DNA of 34,311 bases from contig JBAQUT010000050.1 of the NCBI GenBank assembly GCA_049297695.1, positions 1-34,311 of the forward strand, in the 5' to 3' direction. Numbering within the stretch: position 1 is the stretch's first letter; each line of letters begins with the position of its first letter. This DNA comes from JACKLD01 sp049297695 (GTDB lineage: Bacteria > Pseudomonadota > Alphaproteobacteria > UBA2136 > UBA6156). Shown in pieces: positions 22,152 to 29,030 of this stretch. A program made the translations under genes and the position numbers. Under the pieces are notes generated by a model. That model worked only from the letters and a program-made list of their open reading frames with translations, did no database searches and had not been told where the DNA came from.

Positions 22152-23173
22152 TAGCGTTCTCCCCCCACAACCCGTTTCACTTCCCCCACAATATCCTCCA
22201 CCTGAGGCACGCACAACATCTCCAGGTTTTTGGCGTAAGGCAGCGGGACAGGCTTTTGGCTCATCCGCACCACGGGCGCATCCAGTTCGTCCCAGCAAGA
22301 GTCCGAAATCACGGCCATCACCTCGGCCCCCACCCCCGCCGCCGCCCAGGTTTCTTCCAACACCACGGCTTTGTGGGTGCGGCTTACGCTGGCCGCAATC
22401 GCCTCCACGTCCAAAGGCCGCAGGCTCCGCAAGTCCACCACCTCGCAGGCAATGCCCTCCGCCGCCAAAGCCTCCGCCGCCGCACGGGCCTTCACAGCCA
22501 TCATGGAATAGGCAATCAATGTCACTTGAGCGCCTGCCCTACGAAGACCATCGGGCGAAGTAGGGTCGCCATCCCCATAGATATCCACCCGCGCTTTGCC
22601 AATCTCGGTCACATAGTCGCCTTCGGGAACCTCGCAACTCAAGCCGTACAACACCTCGTGCTCCAACACCACCACGGGGGCGTTGTCGCGGATGGCCGCC
22701 TTCAACAACCCCTTGGCATCCGCCGCATCGCTGGGCGCCACCACTTTCAACCCGGGGATGCCCATGTACCAGTTCGCATAATCTTGGCTGTGTTGCGCCG
22801 CCACGTGGGCCGCAACCCCGTTCAAGCCACGGAACACAATGGGGCAACTCACCTTCCCGCCGCTCATGTAATGGGTTTTGGCCGCGCTGTTAATAATATG
22901 GTCGGTGGCCAACATGGCAAAGTTCCAAGTCATGTACTCCACAATGGGCCGCAAGCCGGCCATGGCGGCCCCCACGGCAATGCCCGTAAACCCGCACTCG
23001 GCAATGGGGGTATCAATCACGCGCTGGGGACCAAACTCTTGCACCATGCCCACGCTGCATTTGTAACTGCCTTGGTAATCGGCCACTTCTTCGCCCAGCA
23101 AAAACACGGCCTTATCAGCCCGCATCTCCTCGCTCATGGCATCCCGTATGGCTTCTCGGTAGGTTTTTTGCAT
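22151..23173 (-). CDS. pdhB: Pyruvate dehydrogenase E1 beta subunit
   Basis: 340 residues, without an N-terminal lipoyl domain. Motifs: REAIRDAMSEEMRADKAVFL, EEVADYQGSYKC, TPIAECGFTGIAVGAAMAGL, and the C-terminal VDLRSLRPLD and VVLEETWAAAGVGAEV. With PdhA it decarboxylates pyruvate using thiamine diphosphate. Between EIGKARV and AGAQVTLIAYS there is an extra stretch of about 14 residues (DIYGDGDPTSPDGLR) compared with the family as I recall it. Its DNA is a palindromic repeat. The start is 3 bp from the previous hypothetical gene's stop. Confidence 0.97.
   Translation of the reverse strand: MQKTYREAIRDAMSEEMRADKAVFLLGEEVADYQGSYKCSVGMVQEFGPQRVIDTPIAECGFTGIAVGAAMAGLRPIVEYMTWNFAMLATDHIINSAAKTHYMSGGKVSCPIVFRGLNGVAAHVAAQHSQDYANWYMGIPGLKVVAPSDAADAKGLLKAAIRDNAPVVVLEHEVLYGLSCEVPEGDYVTEIGKARVDIYGDGDPTSPDGLRRAGAQVTLIAYSMMAVKARAAAEALAAEGIACEVVDLRSLRPLDVEAIAASVSRTHKAVVLEETWAAAGVGAEVMAVISDSCWDELDAPVVRMSQKPVPLPYAKNLEMLCVPQVEDIVGEVKRVVGGER
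22533..22565. repeat. Small palindrome inserted in frame in pdhB
   Basis: CCTGCCCTACGAAG...GCGAAGTAGGG, with CCCTAC at 22537-22542 pairing with GTAGGG at 22560-22565. The interior and the CCTG leader match the 18190-18220 insert (CCTGTCCTACGAAG...GCGAAGTAGGA). In PdhB it codes about residues 203-214. Confidence 0.75.
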
Positions 23174-23176
23174 AGC

Positions 23177-23515
23177 TTAATACCTCCCCCTCGTTGATTC
23201 ATAATCTTGTTGGTATTCTTCTGCAGCTCGAGAAATTTCATTTGAATCACTATTCGTATCTGTAGAATCATCTACTCCATCATAAAGACTACATTTTTTT
23301 CCCAGAACTGTACTCGTTGAATAAAAGGCTTTCCCAGATAAACCGTAGGCGCAACCAGTTTGCGTATTGACAATATATTCATCTTTCACAAAAAATTTCC
23401 CTAAATCTGAGCAATCTTTAGTTTCTTTCTTTTGCCCCACAATGTACCCAAGCATTAAAGAACTAATAATTAAAAGAGAAATAACTACTGTTTTTAAGTC
23501 AATGTTTCCCATCAT
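23177..23515 (-). CDS. Small anchored hypothetical protein between pdhB and the GIY-YIG gene
   Basis: 112 residues; the first of two adjacent ATGs (23515) overlaps the GIY-YIG stop as ATGA. One N-terminal membrane helix (TVVISLLIISSLMLGYIVG) precedes a charged domain with two or three Cys (DCSDLGK, TGCAYGL, KKCSLYDGVDD) and an acidic Ser/Asp/Asn-rich segment. The protein is probably periplasmic and anchored. Family not recognised. The DNA is clearly AT-rich. It is the last gene before pdhB, with a 3-bp gap. Confidence 0.55.
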   Translation of the reverse strand: MMGNIDLKTVVISLLIISSLMLGYIVGQKKETKDCSDLGKFFVKDEYIVNTQTGCAYGLSGKAFYSTSTVLGKKCSLYDGVDDSTDTNSDSNEISRAAEEYQQDYESTRGRY

Positions 23516-23895
23516 ACAATCCTCTCTACAGGTTGGGGGTTAAGGGGGCCTGCCCCCTTAGACGCGGAACGCGTCATTGCGAGCGAAGCGCGGCAATCTG
23601 CCAAGCTGCGACCTTGCCAATCCTCTCCTAAATCACTCCACTCTGGGTTCATAGCTTCTATCAAAGCAATTTTTTTGGCCCGAGACCCCGCCTTAATTTG
23701 CTTCTCGCGATGAATCGCATCCCGAATATCTTCATACTGCTGATACCACACCAATTTTACCATGGCGTACTTATTTGAAAACACACCACCTTGACCACTA
23801 CGGTGTTGGGCATCCCGCTTTTCACCATCGCTGGTGACACCCGTATAGAGTGTCGTATGCATATGGTTGGTGCGGATATAAACCATGCTGGTCAT
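23512..23895 (-). CDS. Single-domain GIY-YIG nuclease flanked by inverted repeats
   Basis: 127 residues from ATG 23895. The domain reads MVYIRTNHMHTTLYTGVTSD (GIY-YIG position: MVYI...LYTGVT), EKRDAQHRSGQGGVFSNKYA, a middle segment VKLVWYQQYED, then IRDAIHREKQIKAGSRAKK and NPEWSDLGEDW. It fits the short UPF0213-type family. The C-terminal tail (about the last 30 residues, with DCRASLAMTRSASKG) is a translation of the flanking repeat, so the true C-terminus may be the Trp in GEDW. A frame upstream of 23895 also reads through repeat DNA. Catalytic activity and target are unknown. Confidence 0.85.
   Translation of the reverse strand: MTSMVYIRTNHMHTTLYTGVTSDGEKRDAQHRSGQGGVFSNKYAMVKLVWYQQYEDIRDAIHREKQIKAGSRAKKIALIEAMNPEWSDLGEDWQGRSLADCRASLAMTRSASKGAGPLNPQPVERIV
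23531..23602. repeat. Repeat at 3' side of the GIY-YIG gene (inverted with 23907-23975)
   Basis: GGGGGTTAAGGGGGCC-type stem, GACGCGGAACGCGTC and CATTGCGAGCGAAGCGCGGCAATCT. The third module differs from copies A-C. The reverse complement of the 23907-23975 block has the same order. It covers the coding tail of the GIY-YIG gene. Confidence 0.85.
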
Positions 23896-23906
23896 GACAC
23901 CACCTT

Positions 23907-23975
23907 GGGAGATTGCCACGCTTCGCTCGCAATGACGCTCCGCGTCCAAGGGGCTTCGCCCCTTGACCTCCCTCC
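23907..23975. repeat. Repeat at 5' side of the GIY-YIG gene (inverted with 23531-23602)
   Basis: AGATTGCCACGCTTCGCTCGCAATGACGC then CGCGTCCAAGGGGCTTCGCCCCTTGACC. Read on the minus strand it has the same modules as 23531-23602. Together the two bracket a segment of 445 bp that contains only the nuclease gene. Confidence 0.85.
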
Positions 23976-23995
23976 CATCGCGCCGCCGTACATCA

Positions 23996-25054
23996 TCATT
24001 CCGGCACCACATCCGTCCAAAGCTCACTAGCATCAGGGTACGGCGCCGTCACCGCCCGCTCCGCCACAGCGTTCACTTCAGTTTTAATGCTTTCATCCAC
24101 ATCTTCAAACCATTCCGAAGTCTTCTTAAAGTTGGCTTTCAAATACGTTTCCAACCGCACAATCGGGTCGCGAGCCTCCCGAACCCCCTCCACATCGTCC
24201 CGCGTGCGGTACTTGGCGGGGTCGCTCATGCTGTGGCCGCGGTAGCGGTAGGTATCAAACTCCAACAACACGGGCTTGCCGGTCAACGCTTCCGCACGGG
24301 CCCGACGCACGGCCTCCACCACGGCAAACAGGTCCATGCCGTCCACGGTTTCCCCACGGATGCCAAACGGCGTACCTCTCTCCACCAGGTTCCCCGCCGC
24401 CGCCCGCGCCACACTGGTGCCCATGCCCCACTTGTTGTTCTCAATCACAAACACCACGGGCAACTGCCACAGGGCAGCCATGTTGAAGGCCTCAAACACC
24501 TGCCCCGCGTTCATAGCACCGTCACCCATAAACACGTAGGCCACGCGGTCGGTTTCGCCGCGATATTTAGCCGCAAACGCCAACCCCACCCCTAACGGCA
24601 CCTGCGCCGCCACAATGCCGTGCCCGCCCCAAAAATGTTTGCTGGGCTCAAACATATGCATGCTGCCGCCCTTGCCTTTGCTGATGCCCGTGGCCCGCCC
24701 CGTCAATTCCGCCATAATCTCGTCGCCGCTCAAGCCGCAATCCAACGCCATGTTGTGGCAGCGGTAACTGGTGATGAAATCATCCATAGGCCCCGCCGCC
24801 AGCTTGGTGCCCGTGGTGGTGGCCTCTTGCCCAATGGCCAAATGGCAAAACCCCTGAATCTCTTTGTTTTGGTACAAACTGGCCGCTTTTTCTTCAAACC
24901 GGCGGGCATACACCATGGTGCGGTAAGCCTGCTCCAACTGCGCCACACTCAACCCCAACACCTCATGGGGCAACACGGCACCACCTTCTACGACACCTAC
25001 GCGGGTGGTTTTGGCTTTGGTTTCAGCGGCTTTGGGCTGGGCTGCAGCGTTCAT
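23996..25054 (-). CDS. pdhA: Pyruvate dehydrogenase E1 alpha subunit
   Basis: 352 residues. The TPP motif is GDGAMNAGQVFEAFNMAALW...VIENN. Other motifs: RFEEKAASLYQNKEIQGFCH, SMHMFEPSKHFWGGHGIVAA, and RYRGHSMSDPAKYRTRDDVE with the phosphorylation-loop-like region. An Ala/Lys-rich leader of about 20 residues precedes the domain, a common feature of E1 alpha. It is the first gene of the pdh operon. A possible FNR-like box lies about 125 bp upstream. The GIY-YIG cassette follows it. Confidence 0.97.
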   Translation of the reverse strand: MNAAAQPKAAETKAKTTRVGVVEGGAVLPHEVLGLSVAQLEQAYRTMVYARRFEEKAASLYQNKEIQGFCHLAIGQEATTTGTKLAAGPMDDFITSYRCHNMALDCGLSGDEIMAELTGRATGISKGKGGSMHMFEPSKHFWGGHGIVAAQVPLGVGLAFAAKYRGETDRVAYVFMGDGAMNAGQVFEAFNMAALWQLPVVFVIENNKWGMGTSVARAAAGNLVERGTPFGIRGETVDGMDLFAVVEAVRRARAEALTGKPVLLEFDTYRYRGHSMSDPAKYRTRDDVEGVREARDPIVRLETYLKANFKKTSEWFEDVDESIKTEVNAVAERAVTAPYPDASELWTDVVPE

Positions 25055-25178
25055 GGGGGATATTCCTCGTCTCTCCCTCGCACCATGCCAAAATCAACCC
25101 CAAACACCAAGAACAATCGTTTGTGCAACGCACCAATAACCTAGCAAAACAGCCCACTCCCGCGCCACCTTGTCAGAT

Positions 25179-25192
25179 GTGATTTAGGTCAA
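25179..25192 (-). promoter_or_regulatory. Possible FNR/FixK-type box upstream of pdhA
   Basis: On the minus strand TTGAC-CTAA-ATCAC, 8 of 10 positions of the palindrome TTGAT-N4-ATCAA. It is about 125 bp before the pdhA ATG, in the only intergenic gap there. A matching -10 is not obvious. Confidence 0.3.
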
Positions 25193-25208
25193 ACAACCAC
25201 TGTCTCAG

Positions 25209-26855
25209 CTATTTCCCCAGCACCTTCAACACCGCCCCATCAAACTGGCCCGAATCCTTCATGCTCGCCAACGCCATATCATCAGCCATGGCAGCACGAT
25301 GGCTGCGGGCGCTGGTCATGGCGATAAACGCATCCGCCGCCCCCAACACGCGGGCCATACGGTGAATGGTATCTCCCGCCAAGCCCATGGGGTATCCGCT
25401 GCCGTCCATGCGTTCGTACATCTGGTTGATCACCGCCACCACGGGCAAATCAAAGTCCAACTCGCCCAAAATGGTCTGGGCGTTTTCAATGTGGGTTTGC
25501 AGGTCGCGGCGCTCGGCAGGCGTCAGCTTGCCTTTTTTGGCCATCAAATCGCGGGGTATCAGCAAACGCCCCACGGCGGAAAGCTGGGCGGCGTAAAACA
25601 GTGTGGCCCGCTCCGCCACAGGCAAATTCATACGGTTGCCAAGGCCTACCACGGTTTTGGCCAAACGGGCATGGTGCCCCGCCAAGTAGGGGTCGCGGGC
25701 TTCCACCATGCGCACCAAGGCATCCATGGTTTGGCCCAACAGCTTCACACGGGTGCTGTTACGCTGGCCCATCAGGTGCAGCGTTAACGCCAACATCAAC
25801 GCCCCCAACACGGCGGTGGCAAGGCCAGTTAAGGCGTACAAACCGGGTTTGTACAACTTCATGGCTGCCAAGGCATCCGCCGCCTTAAATTCTTGAAGCA
25901 CGGTAAACGGCGTGCCCACCACAGGCGCCAAGTTAGCAAACGTGCGGGTGTCATCCACCACGCTCAAGGTTATGGCATGGCCTTGGTTGGCACGGGCCAT
26001 AATATCGTCCACGCTGGCACCAACCGAAGCCAACGCCTCCGCCCCCACCACATACGCCTCGTTGTTCACGTCTTGCAAAATGGCCGTACGCTCACCTTTG
26101 CGGTCTTGGGCGGTAGGTGCCGCCAAAGCCACCAACTTATCACCCACAGGCAACGTAAGCCATAAAACCCCGCTCACAGGCGTTTCCGTACCTTCTTGGC
26201 TGGGCTGAAACACGGGCCGCAACACATCCAACACCACCACACCACCCGCCATCCGCAGGGGCAACATTATCCCTTGGGCCGTGCTCACCACATGGCCTAT
26301 CAACGTCGGCTGTTCCGCCAAGGCAGGGGGCACAGCCCCTTCGCTCACCAACGGGGCTCCGTTGCCACCCAACACGTGCGCGCCTATGGCTTTGTTACGG
26401 CTCACATAATCTTTCAAAACCTGTTGCATGTAAGGGGCTTGGGCGCGTAACGATTCCCCCATGCCCGCATCGTTCCCCGTCCCTGTCATTTCCGCCACGT
26501 ACAACCGCACCAACTGGGCTTTGGCAATGGTGTCTGCGGTGGCATTCACCCCAGCCAACCATTCTCCCACCAGGTTGGCGCGGGCCTGGCCCTGCAAGGC
26601 CACACGGGCCGCCGTATCCTCCACCAACTGGTCTTGGCGCTGGCTTATTAAGGCTTGCGAAAGCAACAACCCCATCGCCAACACCCCCAACACCACCAGC
26701 AACACCCAGCCCATAAAGTTGGTCAAAGGCACATTACCTTTGTAGCCGCTCAAACTGCGCAAAGCGGCTTGCTGAGCAACGCTGGCAGGCACGGTTCTGT
26801 CAGCAGTAGGCTTTACCACATTGGGTGATGCTTCAGGTTTGCGGGCCATGGTCAT
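25209..26855 (-). CDS. Membrane protein with periplasmic sensor and degenerate HD-GYP domain (LapD-like candidate)
   Basis: 548 residues from ATG 26855 (26849 and 26873 are possible). TM1 is near residues 46-70 (GWVLLVVLGVLAMGLLLSQ), a periplasmic region of about 265 residues follows, and TM2 is near 338-363 (LTGLATAVLGALMLALTLHL). The C-terminal domain reads like HD-GYP: GHHARLAK, IPRDLMAKKGKLTPAERRDL, THIENAQTIL, MDGSGYPMGLAGDTI and ADAFIAMTSARSHRAAM. The catalytic HD is SA (AAQLSAVGR) and the HHE is MYE (QMYERMDGSGYP). It probably cannot hydrolyse c-di-GMP but may still bind it. It is next to a LapG-like protease. Confidence 0.85.
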   Translation of the reverse strand: MTMARKPEASPNVVKPTADRTVPASVAQQAALRSLSGYKGNVPLTNFMGWVLLVVLGVLAMGLLLSQALISQRQDQLVEDTAARVALQGQARANLVGEWLAGVNATADTIAKAQLVRLYVAEMTGTGNDAGMGESLRAQAPYMQQVLKDYVSRNKAIGAHVLGGNGAPLVSEGAVPPALAEQPTLIGHVVSTAQGIMLPLRMAGGVVVLDVLRPVFQPSQEGTETPVSGVLWLTLPVGDKLVALAAPTAQDRKGERTAILQDVNNEAYVVGAEALASVGASVDDIMARANQGHAITLSVVDDTRTFANLAPVVGTPFTVLQEFKAADALAAMKLYKPGLYALTGLATAVLGALMLALTLHLMGQRNSTRVKLLGQTMDALVRMVEARDPYLAGHHARLAKTVVGLGNRMNLPVAERATLFYAAQLSAVGRLLIPRDLMAKKGKLTPAERRDLQTHIENAQTILGELDFDLPVVAVINQMYERMDGSGYPMGLAGDTIHRMARVLGAADAFIAMTSARSHRAAMADDMALASMKDSGQFDGAVLKVLGK

Positions 26856-26881
26856 GTTCTTTCTGTTCCACACATCTTACA

Positions 26882-27550
26882 CTAATTCAACGGGTCTACA
26901 AACACCCAACGGTTGGTTTCGTTCACGGCGTAATAGGGCTTGTATTGCATCACGTCGCGGTCAGGCAAAGGCATCAACGCCAGGTTGTCCAACACCCAAT
27001 GGGTATCGTTCAGGCTGGTTATCAAAATGGCATGGGGTATGTCCCGCACGGTATCCTGCACCACCGCCACCCGCAAACGGCTGGCAGGCCACCCCAAGGC
27101 TTTCAGGGTTACGTATTTGGCAATGGCGTAATCCTCGCAATCCCCGCTGTTGTCCACAAATTCACGAGGTGTTTCCCAATAATCGCTTTTGCCCCACAAC
27201 TCGCTGTCGGTAATATAAGTCCACGTGTTCAAAAAGCGGTGGGTGGCTTCCATTTGCTCGCGGGCGGGCTGCCCCTGCTGCTCGGCCACAAACGCACTCC
27301 AGCGCCGCATGGCGCTGCTGCTACAAGCCTCTTCGTTTTTCAAACAGGCCTGATACCGCCCCTGCTCCGCCTCAATCCGCCCCAGCACGTCCACCCATTT
27401 GGGTATGGCCCGTATGCTGTTGGCTTTAATCTCAATCATGCCAAACAATCCATCGGCCGCATAAGCGTTAGGCGATACCCAACACGCCACCAGCGCACAC
27501 ACATACCGCAACCACACACCGCCCTGCTTCCCGCGCCCTGCCCCCAGCAT
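26882..27550 (-). CDS. lapG: LapG-like periplasmic cysteine protease (BTLCP, peptidase C93)
   Basis: 222 residues with a signal peptide (WLRYVCALVACWVSPNAYA). Catalytic residues can be placed: Cys138 in DNSGDCEDYAIAKY, His173 in RDIPHAILI and Asp188 in HWVLDNLAL. The surrounding DCE is the Ca2+-binding segment of LapG. The spacing agrees with Pseudomonas LapG. In that system LapG cuts the N-terminus of a surface adhesin to release it when c-di-GMP falls. Gene context (exporter genes before it, adhesin across the divergent promoter) supports the same role. Confidence 0.9.
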   Translation of the reverse strand: MLGAGRGKQGGVWLRYVCALVACWVSPNAYAADGLFGMIEIKANSIRAIPKWVDVLGRIEAEQGRYQACLKNEEACSSSAMRRWSAFVAEQQGQPAREQMEATHRFLNTWTYITDSELWGKSDYWETPREFVDNSGDCEDYAIAKYVTLKALGWPASRLRVAVVQDTVRDIPHAILITSLNDTHWVLDNLALMPLPDRDVMQYKPYYAVNETNRWVFVDPLN

Positions 27551-27551
27551 C

Positions 27552-29030
27552 CTACCTCTCCGTCATGGCGCGTTCCCGCGCTTTGTTAATGGGCTTCATC
27601 AAGTATTGCATCACGGTCTTTTTGCCGGTCAACACGTCCACCGTGGCCACCATCCCGCTTTTAATGGGCAGCTTGTTGCCGTCGCGCTGCAAATAGTTTT
27701 TGTCGGTACGTACCTGAACCTTATAAAACGTCTCGCTCTTGCCGTTCTTGTCTTCCGTAAAGCTGTCGGGGCTAATGCTTTCCACCTTGCCTTCCAACCC
27801 GCCATAAATGCTAAAGTCGTAGGCTGTCAGTTTTACCATAGCCGTAAGCCCGGGCCTTAAAAACGCAATGTCTTGGGGCTTCACTTTGGCTTCCACCAGC
27901 AACGTTTCTTCCAACGGCACCAATTCCACAATGTTGGCATTAGGCTGCACAGCCTGCCCCACGGTGTTCACCAACACCTGCTTCACTTCGGCGGTTACGG
28001 GGGCCTTCAGCATGGCGCGCTCCACTTTGCCTTCATCAGCCTTCACGGCTTCACCCAAACGGCCAAATTCTTCGCGGGCCTTGGCCAACTCATCACGGGC
28101 ATCGTTGGTTACCTTCAAAACCCCCTCCTGCAACCGGGCTTCCGCTTCTTTCAAAGCAGCCTCCGCCCCGCTGATGCTCAACTGCGCGGTGCTATACTCC
28201 TTCTGGGCTTCCACCACCGCCCGCTCCAACTTCAGCAAATCCACTTCGCTAATGGCACCTTGGGCCAAATACGGCTTGGCCATGTTATATTCTTTGCGGG
28301 CCAAACCAAGCTGTTGGCCCAAACTGCCTGTGGTGCGCTGGGCATCGGTCAGTTCTTGTTTTTTCTGCTCCACCACTTGCTCAAGCGCGCTGGTGGTGCT
28401 TTCCAACGCTTGCTTTTTGTTGTCGTACAGCTTTTGGGTTTCCGCAATAAATTCCACCGTCCCGCTGGGGTCAATCACCACCTCGTTGCCATCCACCAAA
28501 GCTTCCAATACCGCAATGTTGGCTTGCAAAAACTCACGGCGATTCACTTTTTCGCCCACACCGCTCAAAGCCGTGGTGTCGTCCAACCTAACCAACGGCT
28601 GGCCTGCCTGCACAATATCGCCCTGCTTCACCAAAATCTCGGCCACCACACCACCTTCGGGGCTCCCCACGGCTTGAACCTTCCCGCTGGGTATCACCAC
28701 CCCATCACCCCGGCTCACTTCATCCAGCCGAGCCACGTTGGCCCAGATAAAAAAGAACGCCACAAACGCCAACAACGCCCAAAAAAAGAAGGTTGCCAAC
28801 GGGTGCGCGCCCCGCAACGTGGCCTGCCGCACATCGTCCATAAACTCGCCATCGTCCCACGCCTCGTGGTGCATGGCATCCCACAACATTTTTTGCACTT
28901 TGTAGCCAAAATTGTTGGCCGCTTCCTGTCCTTCCGCAGCTTTTACGCGGATACCAAACTTCTCCGCCACGGCATTATCCAACAGGTCAAACCGCTGGGG
29001 CTGCTTCACCAAAGGTTTCTCGTCGCTCAT
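27552..29030 (-). CDS. Type I secretion membrane fusion protein (HlyD/LapC family)
   Basis: 492 residues. One membrane helix near residues 78-100 (FFFWALLAFVAFFFIWANVA), then the half-lipoyl motif AVGSPEGGVVAEILVKQGD, followed by a long coiled coil with a second half motif ERAMLKAPVTAEVKQVLVNT. The C-terminal beta domain ends VKVQVRTDKNYLQRDGNKLP and KSGMVATVDVLTG. It bridges the ABC exporter and the TolC channel. It overlaps the ABC gene as ATGA and is one base from the protease gene. Confidence 0.94.
   Translation of the reverse strand: MSDEKPLVKQPQRFDLLDNAVAEKFGIRVKAAEGQEAANNFGYKVQKMLWDAMHHEAWDDGEFMDDVRQATLRGAHPLATFFFWALLAFVAFFFIWANVARLDEVSRGDGVVIPSGKVQAVGSPEGGVVAEILVKQGDIVQAGQPLVRLDDTTALSGVGEKVNRREFLQANIAVLEALVDGNEVVIDPSGTVEFIAETQKLYDNKKQALESTTSALEQVVEQKKQELTDAQRTTGSLGQQLGLARKEYNMAKPYLAQGAISEVDLLKLERAVVEAQKEYSTAQLSISGAEAALKEAEARLQEGVLKVTNDARDELAKAREEFGRLGEAVKADEGKVERAMLKAPVTAEVKQVLVNTVGQAVQPNANIVELVPLEETLLVEAKVKPQDIAFLRPGLTAMVKLTAYDFSIYGGLEGKVESISPDSFTEDKNGKSETFYKVQVRTDKNYLQRDGNKLPIKSGMVATVDVLTGKKTVMQYLMKPINKARERAMTER

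Noticed and set aside
22152..22298. N-terminal extension of the Nudix gene
   Set aside because: The extension lies in pdhB coding DNA. The ATG at 22151 overlaps the pdhB stop and gives a normal Nudix protein.
23896..24033. N-terminal extension of the GIY-YIG protein
   Set aside because: The added residues are a translation of repeat DNA and of the pdhA 3' end. The domain begins at the ATG at 23895.
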